Shown here piece after piece: positions 1 through 8,409 of a stretch of DNA of 64,000 nt. The DNA comes from Sulfitobacter sp. D7. Lineage in GTDB: Bacteria > Pseudomonadota > Alphaproteobacteria > Rhodobacterales > Rhodobacteraceae. Below the pieces are notes generated by a model. It saw only the letters and a program-made list of their open reading frames with translations, made no database searches and was not told the origin of the DNA. Both the position numbers and the translations under genes were made by a program. Numbering within the stretch: the first letter of the stretch is position 1; every line of letters begins with the position of its first letter. The DNA is taken from the NCBI RefSeq assembly GCF_003611275.1, contig NZ_CP020694.1, forward strand, positions 868,001-932,000. The letters run 5' to 3'.

Positions 1-641
1 GTCGCCGAGCCGATCATACCGACGTACAAGGCATCACCCCGTTCCAACGCGGCGGAGGTCAGCAGAAAGTCTAACGCATGATCATGGGTCAGAACGATAA
101 AGGCACTGCCTGCTGGCGCGCTCCAGATATCGGCCTCTGGCAGCACGCTGATACGGGTCTCTACCGCTGCCGTATTGAGAGCGATCTCCTCGGTTCGGGT
201 GTCAATCAGGATGCATCTGACGGGCAAATGTTGAAACAGGTCGGCCAAGGTCCGCCCGACATGACCGGCCCCCATGACATAGACATGAGGCAGGGCGGCT
301 TTTGTCTCGCGAGCCCGGTCCGCTGCGGCGCGCTTGTCTGATGACCGCATCCGCGTCAGGCGGATTTCGACCCTTCCCCCGCAGCATTGGCCGATCTCAG
401 GGCCAAGCGGCACGTCCAACTCTCGCACCAAATCTCCGCTCTGCAGCATGTCCCGCGCTGCTTGGATGGCCAGAAATTCCAGCTGGCCACCGCCTATCGT
501 TCCCCAAAGCCCTTGGGCAGAGGTAAACATCTCAGTTCCCTCGTTCCGGGGGGAGGAACCACGCACGCGGGTCAGTGCGACGCGAATGACCGATGCATGT
601 GCCGCAAGAAATTCATCCAAAGAAACGGCGTTATTCGACAT
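1..641 (-). CDS. xdhC: Xanthine dehydrogenase accessory protein XdhC (3' end beyond window)
   Basis: XdhC loads sulfurated molybdenum cofactor into the XdhB subunit of xanthine dehydrogenase. I translated the minus strand from ATG at 641: the frame stays open for 213 codons to the window edge, so the C-terminus is missing. The N-terminal half has the family pattern VRGSSPRNEGTEMF, then GTIGGGQLEF (about residues 48-57) and GQCCGGRVEI (about 85-94). The second half has the Rossmann-like YVMGAGHVGRTLADLF and later LTHDHALDF and VGMIGSA, all typical of XdhC. It begins 3 bp after the xdhB stop, so it is the last visible gene of an xdhA-xdhB-xdhC operon. Identification is firm; only the full length is unknown. 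Confidence 0.93.
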   Translation of the reverse strand, partial: MSNNAVSLDEFLAAHASVIRVALTRVRGSSPRNEGTEMFTSAQGLWGTIGGGQLEFLAIQAARDMLQSGDLVRELDVPLGPEIGQCCGGRVEIRLTRMRSSDKRAAADRARETKAALPHVYVMGAGHVGRTLADLFQHLPVRCILIDTRTEEIALNTAAVETRISVLPEADIWSAPAGSAFIVLTHDHALDFLLTSAALERGDALYVGMIGSA

Positions 642-644
642 GGT

Positions 645-2963
645 TCACCCCTCGGCCTGCAACCGTGCCACAGCCAGCAACACCCGTTCCGGCGTGGCCG
701 GCGCATCAAGACGCGGACACGCGCGGTAGTTGGCCACCGAAGCGACAGCCATCGACAGCGCTTCGAACACCGAAATGCCAAGCATGAAGGGCGGCTCTCC
801 TACCGCCTTGGAGCGCTTCACGGTCAGTTCGCGGTTCTCCGACCAGTCGGCGAGGTTCACGTTGAATATGCGGGGGCGGTCGGAAGCGAGGGGAATTTTA
901 TATGTAGAGGGCGCATGGGTCCGCAGTCGTCCGGCATTGTCCCACCATAACTCTTCGGTTGTGAGCCAGCCCATGCCTTGGATGAACGCGCCTTCGACCT
1001 GGCCTTTGTCGAGCGCCGGATTGAGGGAACGGCCCACATCATGCAGGATGTCGGTACGCTCGACACGGTATTCGCCCGTCAATGTGTCGATTGTCACTTC
1101 AGAGCATGCTGCCCCGTAAGCATAGTAATAGAACGGACGCCCTTGGCCTTTGGCGCGGTCCCAGTGAATTTTCGGCGTCTTGTAGAAACCGGCCGCCGAA
1201 AGCTGCACGCGGGCAAGATAGGCCTGCTTGATGAACTCCGCAAATGTCAGGATGTCTTTGCCAATAAACACATGATTGGCGTGGAAACTTACCTCTTCTG
1301 CGGTAACATCCCAAGTTCTTGTCGCAAATTCGACCAACCGCGCTTTGATCTGTTCCACCGCGTTGAGCGCGGCCATGCCGTTCAGGTCGGTTCCGCTGGA
1401 GGCAGCGGTTGCTGACGTGTTCGGCACTTTCTCAGTGGTGGTTTTGGTAATCTTGATCTGCTCAAAATCGACCTGAAACGCCTCGGCGACAATCTGTGCC
1501 ACCTTGGTGTTCAACCCCTGACCCATCTCTGTGCCGCCGTGGTTCAGGTGGATCGAGCCGTCGTTATAGACATGCACCAATGCGCCAGCCTGATTGTACC
1601 ACGTGGCCGTGAACGAGATCCCGAACTTGACCGGGGTCAGGGCAATCCCCTTTTTGAGCACCGGCGAGGTCTCATTGAAGGCCATGATGTCTTTGCGGCG
1701 CTGGCGGTAGTCAGAGGTGGTTTCCAACTCCTCGACAAGCCGTTCGAGAATGCAGTCTTCGACTTTCTGATGATAGGGCGTGATGTCTCGCCCTTTGCCG
1801 CCGTAGAAGTTCGCCTTGCGCACGTCCAGTGGATCTTGGCCTGTGGCATAGGCGATCTCTTCGATAATTCGTTCAGCCGCCACCACACCCTGCGGGCCGC
1901 CAAAGCCACGAAAAGCCGTGTTGGAGACTGTGTTGGTCTTCATCGGATGGCTTTCAAGCCGCACATTCGGGTAAAAATAAGCGTTATCGGCGTGAAAGAG
2001 GGCACGGTCGGTCACGGGGCCCGAGAGGTCGGATGAAAAACCGCACCGTGCAGCAAAGCTGCCATTCACCGCTTCGATGCGTCCCGCCGCGTCGAAAGAC
2101 ACATCGTAATCGATTACAAAATCGTGGCGTTTCCCCGTAGCCGTCATGTCTTGGTCCCGGTCGGGGCGGATCTTCACGGCGCGGTTCCACTTTTTCGCCG
2201 CCATTGCGGCTACAGCGCAGAACAGGTTCATTTGGCTTTCCTTGCCGCCGAACCCGCCGCCCATGCGGCGCACGTTCACCACAACCGCATTCGAGGGCAC
2301 GCCGAGAACTTGAGCCACCATATGCTGCGCCTCGGAGGGGTGCTGGGTGGAGGAATGAACGATGATATCATCGTCTTCCCCGGGAATGGCCAAGGCGATA
2401 TGCCCTTCGAGGTACATGTGGTCCTGTCCGCCCACAGCAATCCTGCCCTTGATCCGATTGCTGGCGGTTTCCAGCGCCCCATCGACATCGCCGCGTTCGA
2501 GTTTCAACGGAGCGGTGACGTGTGGGTATCCCGCCTGTTGCGCCTGAATGGGATCAAGCGCATGGGGTAAAACATCACAGTTGATCTTGGCTTTTTCTGC
2601 GGCGTGGCGCGCAATGTCCCGTGTCTCTGCGATCACCGCAAACAGGGGTTGGCCATGAAATTGAATCAAATCAGTGGGGAAAACTGGCTCATCCTTCAGT
2701 CCCGTGGGGCTTAGGTCGTTGACGCCTGGCACATCCTCGGCGGTTAGGATGCCGATCACGCCCGGAGTTGCCAGAACATCGGTATAGTCGATGTCCAAAA
2801 GCGTCGCATGGGCAACATCCGAGACACCTAGATAGGCATGCAACGTGCCTTCGGGCAGCGTAATGTCGTCGGTGTAGTCTGCCGCGCCAGTGACGTGTTT
2901 TGACGCGCTGTCATGAATGCGGTCGCTGTGGGCGGTGCCGGTAATGGAAACGTTGTCTTTCAT
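645..2963 (-). CDS. xdhB: Xanthine dehydrogenase, molybdopterin-binding subunit XdhB
   Basis: This is the catalytic subunit that hydroxylates hypoxanthine to xanthine and xanthine to urate. It has 772 residues, normal for bacterial XdhB. Visible motifs are GQDHMYLEGH (about 178-187), the Mo-cofactor loop GGGFGGKES (about 235-243), the conserved FRGFGGPQG, and AVGEPPFMLG near the C-terminus, which carries the active-site glutamate of the xanthine oxidase family. The ATG at 2963 is preceded by an AAGGAG-type ribosome binding site. The gene lies 17 bp after xdhA and 3 bp before xdhC, so the three are almost certainly cotranscribed. The frame shows no damage. Confidence 0.97.
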   Translation of the reverse strand: MKDNVSITGTAHSDRIHDSASKHVTGAADYTDDITLPEGTLHAYLGVSDVAHATLLDIDYTDVLATPGVIGILTAEDVPGVNDLSPTGLKDEPVFPTDLIQFHGQPLFAVIAETRDIARHAAEKAKINCDVLPHALDPIQAQQAGYPHVTAPLKLERGDVDGALETASNRIKGRIAVGGQDHMYLEGHIALAIPGEDDDIIVHSSTQHPSEAQHMVAQVLGVPSNAVVVNVRRMGGGFGGKESQMNLFCAVAAMAAKKWNRAVKIRPDRDQDMTATGKRHDFVIDYDVSFDAAGRIEAVNGSFAARCGFSSDLSGPVTDRALFHADNAYFYPNVRLESHPMKTNTVSNTAFRGFGGPQGVVAAERIIEEIAYATGQDPLDVRKANFYGGKGRDITPYHQKVEDCILERLVEELETTSDYRQRRKDIMAFNETSPVLKKGIALTPVKFGISFTATWYNQAGALVHVYNDGSIHLNHGGTEMGQGLNTKVAQIVAEAFQVDFEQIKITKTTTEKVPNTSATAASSGTDLNGMAALNAVEQIKARLVEFATRTWDVTAEEVSFHANHVFIGKDILTFAEFIKQAYLARVQLSAAGFYKTPKIHWDRAKGQGRPFYYYAYGAACSEVTIDTLTGEYRVERTDILHDVGRSLNPALDKGQVEGAFIQGMGWLTTEELWWDNAGRLRTHAPSTYKIPLASDRPRIFNVNLADWSENRELTVKRSKAVGEPPFMLGISVFEALSMAVASVANYRACPRLDAPATPERVLLAVARLQAEG

Positions 2964-2980
2964 TTTTGCGTCTCCTTGCT

Positions 2981-4444
2981 TTAAGCGTTGATGAGTTGAA
3001 CGGGAGCGGCGCTTTGCGCATCCTGTTCCAGATAAAAACGGCGCAGAAGATTCTGAGCAGAGAGCTTTCGATACGCCGCGGAGGCGCGCCAGTCCGTAAG
3101 CGGTTCGAAATCCTCGGCCAGCGCTGCTGCGGCGGCCTCGAAGTTTTCTCGCGTCCAGCGCTGACCATTCAGCGCAGCTTCTGCCGCCGTTGCACGTTTA
3201 GGTGTCGCGGCCATGCCGCCAAAGGCAATGCGGGCATTGCTGATGACGTTTCCGGTTACCGTCATATGGATGCCAACGGCCACCGACGAGATATCCTCGT
3301 CGCGCCGTTTGGAGATTTTATAGGCGGCGTTCAAATCATCGGGGCCGGGCAGGGGAACCTGAATGCTCTCGACAAATTCCGCCGGTGCGCGGTCCTGCTT
3401 GCCATAGTCTATAAAGAACTTTTCAAGAGGCACGTTTCGACGGGCAGCACCGTGGCGGAGCGTGATCTCTGCGCCAAGCGCGATCAGGACGGGCGGGGTA
3501 TCACCGATAGGAGAACCGTTGGCGATATTGCCCCCGACCGTGCCCATGTTTCGCACCTGCCATCCCGCGATACGGTTCCAATAGGGGAGAAGATGAGGCA
3601 GGTGCTCTGACAGAATGGCCTGACAATCGGTGTAGCTGGCCCCAGCCCCGATTTTTAGCTGCCCTCCCTGACGCTCAACTGTTTTCAGCGCGTTCAGATG
3701 GCCGGTGAAAATCGCGGGCCCGATTTTACGCAGAAATTTTGTCACCCAAAGCCCGACGTCTGTGGACCCCGCCACGATGGTTGCGTTCGGGTAGCTCAAA
3801 AGGCAATCGGCCAGATCATCCACGTTAGCCGGGATGATGCTCAGGTTGTCTTTGGGTCCGGAGACGATGCGCCTGCCATGCTGAAGCGCTTGCAGTCGCG
3901 TCGTTATCTGCGCGGGTTCGGCATTCAGAAGATCCGATGATGGCGTGCCATAGCGCGACACGGCCACCGCTGCCTTGATGATGGGCTCATAGCCGGTGCA
4001 GCGGCACAGGTTCCCCTGTAGGGCCGTCTCAACCTCTTGCGATGTTGGTTCGGGCGCCTGCATCCAGAGCGCATAAAGCGACATGACAAATCCGGGCGTG
4101 CAGAAACCACATTGGCTCCCGTGATGTTCAATCATTGCTTCCTGAACAGGGTGCAGCCGACCTTTCGGGCCGGAGAGATGCTCGACCGTGACCACATGAC
4201 AACCGTTGATCGAGGCCAGAAACCGAATGCAGGCATTGATGGGCTCATAGACCAGCCCGGCATTGCCAAGCCGGCCCACCAGTACGGTACAGGCGCCGCA
4301 ATCGCCTTCGGCGCAGCCTTCTTTTGACCCGGTCAGACGGCGTTCGAGCCGAAGAAAGTCCAAAAGCGTTTGGCTGGCTGAAACGTCGTCCAGCGCCACG
4401 TCTGTGCCGTTGAGAATGAAACGGATGTCGCGTTGATAGTCCAA
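2981..4444 (-). CDS. xdhA: Xanthine dehydrogenase small subunit XdhA (2Fe-2S and FAD)
   Basis: XdhA passes electrons from the molybdenum centre through two [2Fe-2S] clusters to FAD and NAD+. I chose a TTG start at 4444 because GGGAGG lies 6 nt upstream (4451-4456) and the protein then begins MDYQRDIRFILNG, giving 487 residues; a longer in-frame ATG at 4498 has no comparable signal. The plant-type ferredoxin cysteines are C44, C49, C52 and C72, and the second cluster is in CGFC (112-115) and CRC (147-149). The FAD domain follows, with IVAGSTDVGLW and GTVGGNIANGSPIGD. It is first in the xdhABC operon and divergent from a LysR gene. Confidence 0.96.
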   Translation of the reverse strand: MDYQRDIRFILNGTDVALDDVSASQTLLDFLRLERRLTGSKEGCAEGDCGACTVLVGRLGNAGLVYEPINACIRFLASINGCHVVTVEHLSGPKGRLHPVQEAMIEHHGSQCGFCTPGFVMSLYALWMQAPEPTSQEVETALQGNLCRCTGYEPIIKAAVAVSRYGTPSSDLLNAEPAQITTRLQALQHGRRIVSGPKDNLSIIPANVDDLADCLLSYPNATIVAGSTDVGLWVTKFLRKIGPAIFTGHLNALKTVERQGGQLKIGAGASYTDCQAILSEHLPHLLPYWNRIAGWQVRNMGTVGGNIANGSPIGDTPPVLIALGAEITLRHGAARRNVPLEKFFIDYGKQDRAPAEFVESIQVPLPGPDDLNAAYKISKRRDEDISSVAVGIHMTVTGNVISNARIAFGGMAATPKRATAAEAALNGQRWTRENFEAAAAALAEDFEPLTDWRASAAYRKLSAQNLLRRFYLEQDAQSAAPVQLINA

Positions 4445-4537
4445 GGGGTGCCTCCCAATCGCCAGTCTGGCTGTGATCGTCGCCGCTACGATAGACACAG
4501 TTGTTTAGGTAAAAAAATCACCGGAAACGCTAAATAC

Positions 4538-4556
4538 TTTCAACAAAACGTTGAAA
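4538..4556. promoter_or_regulatory. Inverted repeat, candidate LysR operator
   Basis: TTTCAAC-AAAAC-GTTGAAA has perfect 7-bp arms around a 5-nt spacer. It lies in the 157-bp gap between the divergent xdhA and LysR starts, in the AT-rich part where a promoter is expected. The symmetry fits LysR-type sites and the autoregulated divergent layout fits the family, but binding is inference. Confidence 0.5.
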
Positions 4557-4601
4557 ATTCATCGGACCTTGGGCATGTTCATGTGGAAGGGGGGGCGCCG
4601 T

Positions 4602-5504
4602 ATGTCTTATATCGAAAGCTTGCGCGTCTTCGTTCGCGTGATGGACTTGGGAAGTATCACCGCGGGCGGGCGGGACCTGAGGCTGACGCCAGCAGTCGCC
4701 AGCAAGCGTTTGAAAGAGCTAGAGAAACATCTCGGCGTGCGCCTGTTTAACAGGACGACCCGCTCGATAACCCCGACAGAGGTCGGTACCGTTTTTTACG
4801 ATGAGGCCCATGCTATTTTGCAGGCGCTGGATAACGCCGAGGCCCGGGTCGCCAGCTTTTCCGACGCCCCGCGAGGGGCCCTGCGGATCACGGCACCGCT
4901 TGGGGTCGGGCGTCGAATAGTTGCACCTTTGGTCCCGGAATTCTCTGAAACCTATCCTGATACTGAGATAAGGATGCGGCTGTCCGACCGACGGGTAGAC
5001 ATCATGGCAGACGGGCTCGATATCGCCTTCTTCATCGGGGAGCCGAGTGATTCCACGATGAAGCTGCGAAAGTTCGCGGATTGCGATCGGGTCTTATGTG
5101 CCTCTCCGGATTATCTTTCGCGTTGTGGAACGCCGATGACGCCTGACGATCTTCACGATCAGGCGCACAACTGCCTCTTGCTGCGGTATCCAAGATCGCC
5201 AGAGTATTATTGGACACTTCAGACCGATATGGGCCCCCGAAAACTGGAGGTTCGCGGTCGGTTCGATGCCGATGACGGTGATGTACTGACCGATTGGGCG
5301 CTGGCCGGGCGTGGGATCATCAACAAGCCGCGCTTTGATGTGCGTGAACACCTCAAGTCGGGACGACTTGTTGAGGTATTACCGCACACTCCGCCAAAGC
5401 CGACCATTTTTGGCTGCCTGTATCCCCACAAAAAGCTTCAGGATCCAAAGGTTCGTCTGTTCGTTGATCACATCGCACGAAACAGCAAACGCTTCTTCGT
5501 CTGA
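4602..5504 (+). CDS. LysR family transcriptional regulator, divergent from xdhABC
   Basis: This is a 300-residue LysR-type regulator. I used the ATG at 4602, giving MSYIESLRVFVRVMDLG, because a purine-rich AAGGGGGGG stretch lies just upstream and because the sister gene at 6982 starts the same way (MSYFDNIRTFVRV). The winged helix-turn-helix occupies about residues 5-62, with GSITAGGRDLRLTPAVASKR and GVRLFNRTTRSITPT. The effector domain begins near residue 88 and includes APLGVGRRIVAPLVPEF. Position and the palindrome at 4538-4556 suggest control of xdhABC and of itself, probably in response to a purine breakdown product. That ligand is inferred, not shown. Confidence 0.93.
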   Translation: MSYIESLRVFVRVMDLGSITAGGRDLRLTPAVASKRLKELEKHLGVRLFNRTTRSITPTEVGTVFYDEAHAILQALDNAEARVASFSDAPRGALRITAPLGVGRRIVAPLVPEFSETYPDTEIRMRLSDRRVDIMADGLDIAFFIGEPSDSTMKLRKFADCDRVLCASPDYLSRCGTPMTPDDLHDQAHNCLLLRYPRSPEYYWTLQTDMGPRKLEVRGRFDADDGDVLTDWALAGRGIINKPRFDVREHLKSGRLVEVLPHTPPKPTIFGCLYPHKKLQDPKVRLFVDHIARNSKRFFV

Positions 5505-5648
5505 GTTCGACGCCCGTTCAGCGTTGCACTCTGGTGTGACGGATGGCCGGGTGCCTGCCGCCGCGCCAAAGGTTTTTTGCCAATTGCAGTAGTGAACGCG
5601 CGCTGTCGGTGCCGATAAATCTTTGAAATAAATGCGGGATGCGGAGCG

Positions 5649-6881
5649 TTACTGGCTACGCACTTCGCGCACCCAAGCGACAATGTTGCGTCGCGCTTCC
5701 TCGTCCATTTGTACAGCATTTGGCGGGGGCATGGCGTGGCTCACGCCCGCTTGGAGATAGATCTGGTCCGCATGACGCGCAACGTCGCCGGGGGTCTCAA
5801 GGTAGACCCCCTTTGGCGCCCACTGCATATTGCCCCAGACTGGTTCTCGGGCATGGCACATAGAGCAATTGCCGATGACGGTATCGTAAGCGCTCTCGAA
5901 CCCCTCAGCAGAGGCATAGGCCTGCTCATATGCCGTCAGATCTCGGGCTTCTGCGTCCTCCCATGTCTCCCCCGTTCTGATGGTGGAAAGCCATGCGATC
6001 AAAACCATAAGCAGCACGGTCACCGCCCAAGTCCAATGCGGACCGGAACCGGTTTTGTGCATCGTGTTGAAGTAGTGGCGAATGGTGACACCGGTCAAAA
6101 AGATCAGGCTTGCGATGATCCAGCTGAACTCTGTTCCAAATGCCAGCGGATAATGGTTCGACAGCATCAGGAACACCACCGGCAAGGTAAGGTAGTTGTT
6201 GTGGGTCGAGCGCACCTTGGCGATCTTGCCGTATTTCGCGTCAGGTGTGCGACCGGCCTTAAGGTCTTCGACAACGACCCGTTGGTTGGGCATGATCTGG
6301 AAAAACACATTGGCGGTCATGATCGTCGCCGTGAAAGCGCCGAGATGCAGCAACGCCGCCCTGCCGGTGAAAATTTGGTTGTATCCCCATGACATGATCA
6401 CAAGGATTACGAACAAAAGCAGCATCAGAACTGTAGGGTGGTTGGCCAATTTGGATTTGCACATCGCATCATAGAGCAACCAGCCAATCGTCAGGGAGCC
6501 GCCGGAGATCAGGATGCCCTGAAACAGCGAAATATCGGCTTTGGTGGGGTCGAGTAGGAACAATTCACCGCCGACCCAGTAGATGATCATCAAGAGCGCC
6601 GCCCCTGACAACCAAGTGCTGTAGCTTTGCCATTTGTGCCATGTCAGGTGCTCTGGCATCCGGGCGGGCGCGACCAGATATTTGACTGTGTGATAAAAAC
6701 CCCCGCCATGTACTTCCCATTCTTCGCCGTAGGCGCCGTCGGGCAGGGCGTCGTTTGGTTTAAGCATTAGATCGAGCGCGATAAAATAGAACGACGCACC
6801 GATCCACGCCATTGCAGTGATCACATGTAGCCAGCGGACGCTGAACGCGATCCAGTCCCACAGAATTGCCAAATCGTACAT
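5649..6881 (-). CDS. puuD: Urate hydroxylase PuuD, membrane domain with C-terminal cytochrome c
   Basis: PuuD is a membrane-bound urate oxidase that converts urate to 5-hydroxyisourate and feeds electrons to the respiratory chain instead of making hydrogen peroxide. The start at 6881 follows AAGGAGACCAGCC and gives 410 residues; the longer frame to 6968 would run into the LysR promoter. About eight hydrophobic helices begin with WIAFSVRWLHVITAMAWIGA. The last 90 residues form a cytochrome c domain with CSMCH heme attachment and a downstream Met-Pro (HAMPPPNAVQ) as likely axial ligand. Genes for the next pathway steps follow beyond the LysR gene. Both domains are visible, so identification is strong. 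Confidence 0.95.
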   Translation of the reverse strand: MYDLAILWDWIAFSVRWLHVITAMAWIGASFYFIALDLMLKPNDALPDGAYGEEWEVHGGGFYHTVKYLVAPARMPEHLTWHKWQSYSTWLSGAALLMIIYWVGGELFLLDPTKADISLFQGILISGGSLTIGWLLYDAMCKSKLANHPTVLMLLLFVILVIMSWGYNQIFTGRAALLHLGAFTATIMTANVFFQIMPNQRVVVEDLKAGRTPDAKYGKIAKVRSTHNNYLTLPVVFLMLSNHYPLAFGTEFSWIIASLIFLTGVTIRHYFNTMHKTGSGPHWTWAVTVLLMVLIAWLSTIRTGETWEDAEARDLTAYEQAYASAEGFESAYDTVIGNCSMCHAREPVWGNMQWAPKGVYLETPGDVARHADQIYLQAGVSHAMPPPNAVQMDEEARRNIVAWVREVRSQ

Positions 6882-6981
6882 GGCTGGTCTCCTTAGATTC
6901 GAATTTTCTAACACCCTAGGCGAGACGGGTTTGTTCTGGTATCGCCGTAAAGGACCAAGCAGCATCAAAAAAGACAGAATA

Positions 6982-7881
6982 ATGTCCTACTTCGATAACA
7001 TCCGCACTTTTGTGCGCGTCTATGAACTGGGCAGCATGTCTGCCGCGGGGCGGGATTTGCGGATATCTCCAGCTGTTACGTCATCACGGATTTCACAATT
7101 AGAAGAACGGCTTGGCGTCAGACTTTTTCAACGGACGACACGCAGTCTATCCCCGACCGAGCAGGGCAAGTCGTTCTACCGCGGGGCGACTGAAATCCTC
7201 GAAGCCGTCGAAAGCGCCGAGGCGCAGATCGTCAACATCACCGAGAACCTGAAAGGATCGCTCTATGTTGCGGCGCCTTTAGGTGTCGGTCGTAGGTTAA
7301 TCGCCCCGCAGGTCCCGGGTTTCTTGAAGAACTATCCCGAAGTCAGCGTGAGGTTGCGTTTGTCCGACCGGAAAGTGGACTTGACCACAGAGGGTCTGGA
7401 TTTGGCATTCTTTCTGGGGCAGCCCGAGGACAGCAATCTGCGCATCCGAAAAATTGCAGACGTGGAGCGGGTGCTCTGCGCATCGCCGGACTATATTGCG
7501 CGCCGTGGCATGCCCGACAGCGGAAGCGCGCTGGTGGCGGAGGGACATGAATGCCTGAGCCTTCGCTTTCCGGGGGCGACCGAATTTCAATGGCGGCTAA
7601 CGACACCGGACGGCCCCAAGCGATTTCGTGTCTCGGGGCGCTATGAGTCAGATGACGGGGACGTGCTCACCGATTGGGCACTTGCCGGTCATGGCGTCGC
7701 AATGAAGCCGGTTTTCGAAATTGCAGAACACTTGCGGACCGGCGCTTTGGTGCCTGTCGCTGAAAAGACGCCTCCCGAGCCGATTCAGATGGCGTGCCTA
7801 TTTACGCATCGTCGTAGACAGGACCCGAAAACGCGCCTTTTCATGGAGTTCATGGTTGATCGCATCGCCGCGACAATCTAG
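6982..7881 (+). CDS. LysR family transcriptional regulator, divergent from puuD
   Basis: This 299-residue LysR protein closely resembles the regulator at 4602-5504 along its full length: shared blocks include RDLRISPAVTSSR, GVRLFQRTTRSLSPTEQG, APLGVGRRLIAPQVPGF, LSDRKVDLTTEGLDLAFF and DGDVLTDWALAGHG. The ATG at 6982 aligns with the start of its sister. The 100-bp gap to puuD holds a short inverted repeat (TTAGA ... TCTAA, 6893-6911) that overlaps the puuD leader. It is flanked by puuD and hiuH and probably regulates urate and allantoin genes. The pair looks like an ancient duplication whose copies now serve different parts of one pathway. Confidence 0.93.
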   Translation: MSYFDNIRTFVRVYELGSMSAAGRDLRISPAVTSSRISQLEERLGVRLFQRTTRSLSPTEQGKSFYRGATEILEAVESAEAQIVNITENLKGSLYVAAPLGVGRRLIAPQVPGFLKNYPEVSVRLRLSDRKVDLTTEGLDLAFFLGQPEDSNLRIRKIADVERVLCASPDYIARRGMPDSGSALVAEGHECLSLRFPGATEFQWRLTTPDGPKRFRVSGRYESDDGDVLTDWALAGHGVAMKPVFEIAEHLRTGALVPVAEKTPPEPIQMACLFTHRRRQDPKTRLFMEFMVDRIAATI

Positions 7882-7905
7882 CGAAGCAATCAGTGGGTCG
7901 AAGCC

Positions 7906-8259
7906 TCAGCTTCCGCGATATGTTGAGTATCCGAAAGGAGAAAGCAACAAGGGCACGTGGTAGTGCGATTGCTCGGACATCCCAAAGCGGATCGGTATGA
8001 CGCCTAGAAACCGGGGGTCTTCAGGCGGCGTGCCGCTTGCATCCAGATAAGGGCCTGCGTGGAACACCAGTTCATATTCGCCCACTTCGAACTCTGCTTC
8101 AGGCAGGATTTGTTCGTCAGTGCGCCCGTCGTTGTTCGTCGTAAGCGTTTTCAACAGATGCCGTTCAACACCGCTGATGCGAAACAATTCAATTTTCAGC
8201 CCTTCGGCGGGGCACCCAAGGGCGGTGTCGAGGACATGGGTTGTAAGATAGCCAGCCAT
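7906..8259 (-). CDS. hiuH: 5-Hydroxyisourate hydrolase
   Basis: This transthyretin-like enzyme hydrolyses 5-hydroxyisourate, the product of PuuD, to OHCU. Its length of 117 residues is normal. Family signatures are the N-terminal LTTHVLDTALGCPAEG, the central NNDGRTDE, and the diagnostic C-terminal tetrapeptide YRGS, the last four residues. The start at 8259 follows an AGGAGAAG signal. The gene is divergent from the puuE fusion (150-bp gap) and convergent with the LysR gene, whose stop is 25 bp away. Identification is very secure because the C-terminal motif separates it from vertebrate transthyretin. Confidence 0.97.
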   Translation of the reverse strand: MAGYLTTHVLDTALGCPAEGLKIELFRISGVERHLLKTLTTNNDGRTDEQILPEAEFEVGEYELVFHAGPYLDASGTPPEDPRFLGVIPIRFGMSEQSHYHVPLLLSPFGYSTYRGS

Positions 8260-8351
8260 TTTTAACTTCTCCTGAAACGCTGTCTGTTTCTAGGCTGAAT
8301 GCCTTTAAGTGACAAATCTCCACTAACAGAAGGCTCCTTTAAAATTTTTTT

Positions 8352-8371
8352 GAAAAACAGATCCATTTTTC
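8352..8371. promoter_or_regulatory. Inverted repeat in the hiuH/puuE divergent promoter region
   Basis: GAAAAA and TTTTTC are separated by 8 nt (CAGATCCA) in the AT-rich 150-bp gap between divergent hiuH and puuE. It could be a regulator site, but A/T arms of this kind arise easily by chance. Confidence 0.25.
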
Positions 8372-8409
8372 CTGTTTAGGTTGGGTTTTAGAAGAAAAGG
8401 AATATTTGC

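Noticed and set aside
6893-6911. TTAGA ... TCTAA as a LysR operator before puuD
   Set aside because: The arms are short, the repeat overlaps the puuD ribosome binding site, and the sequence does not match the palindrome at 4538-4556.
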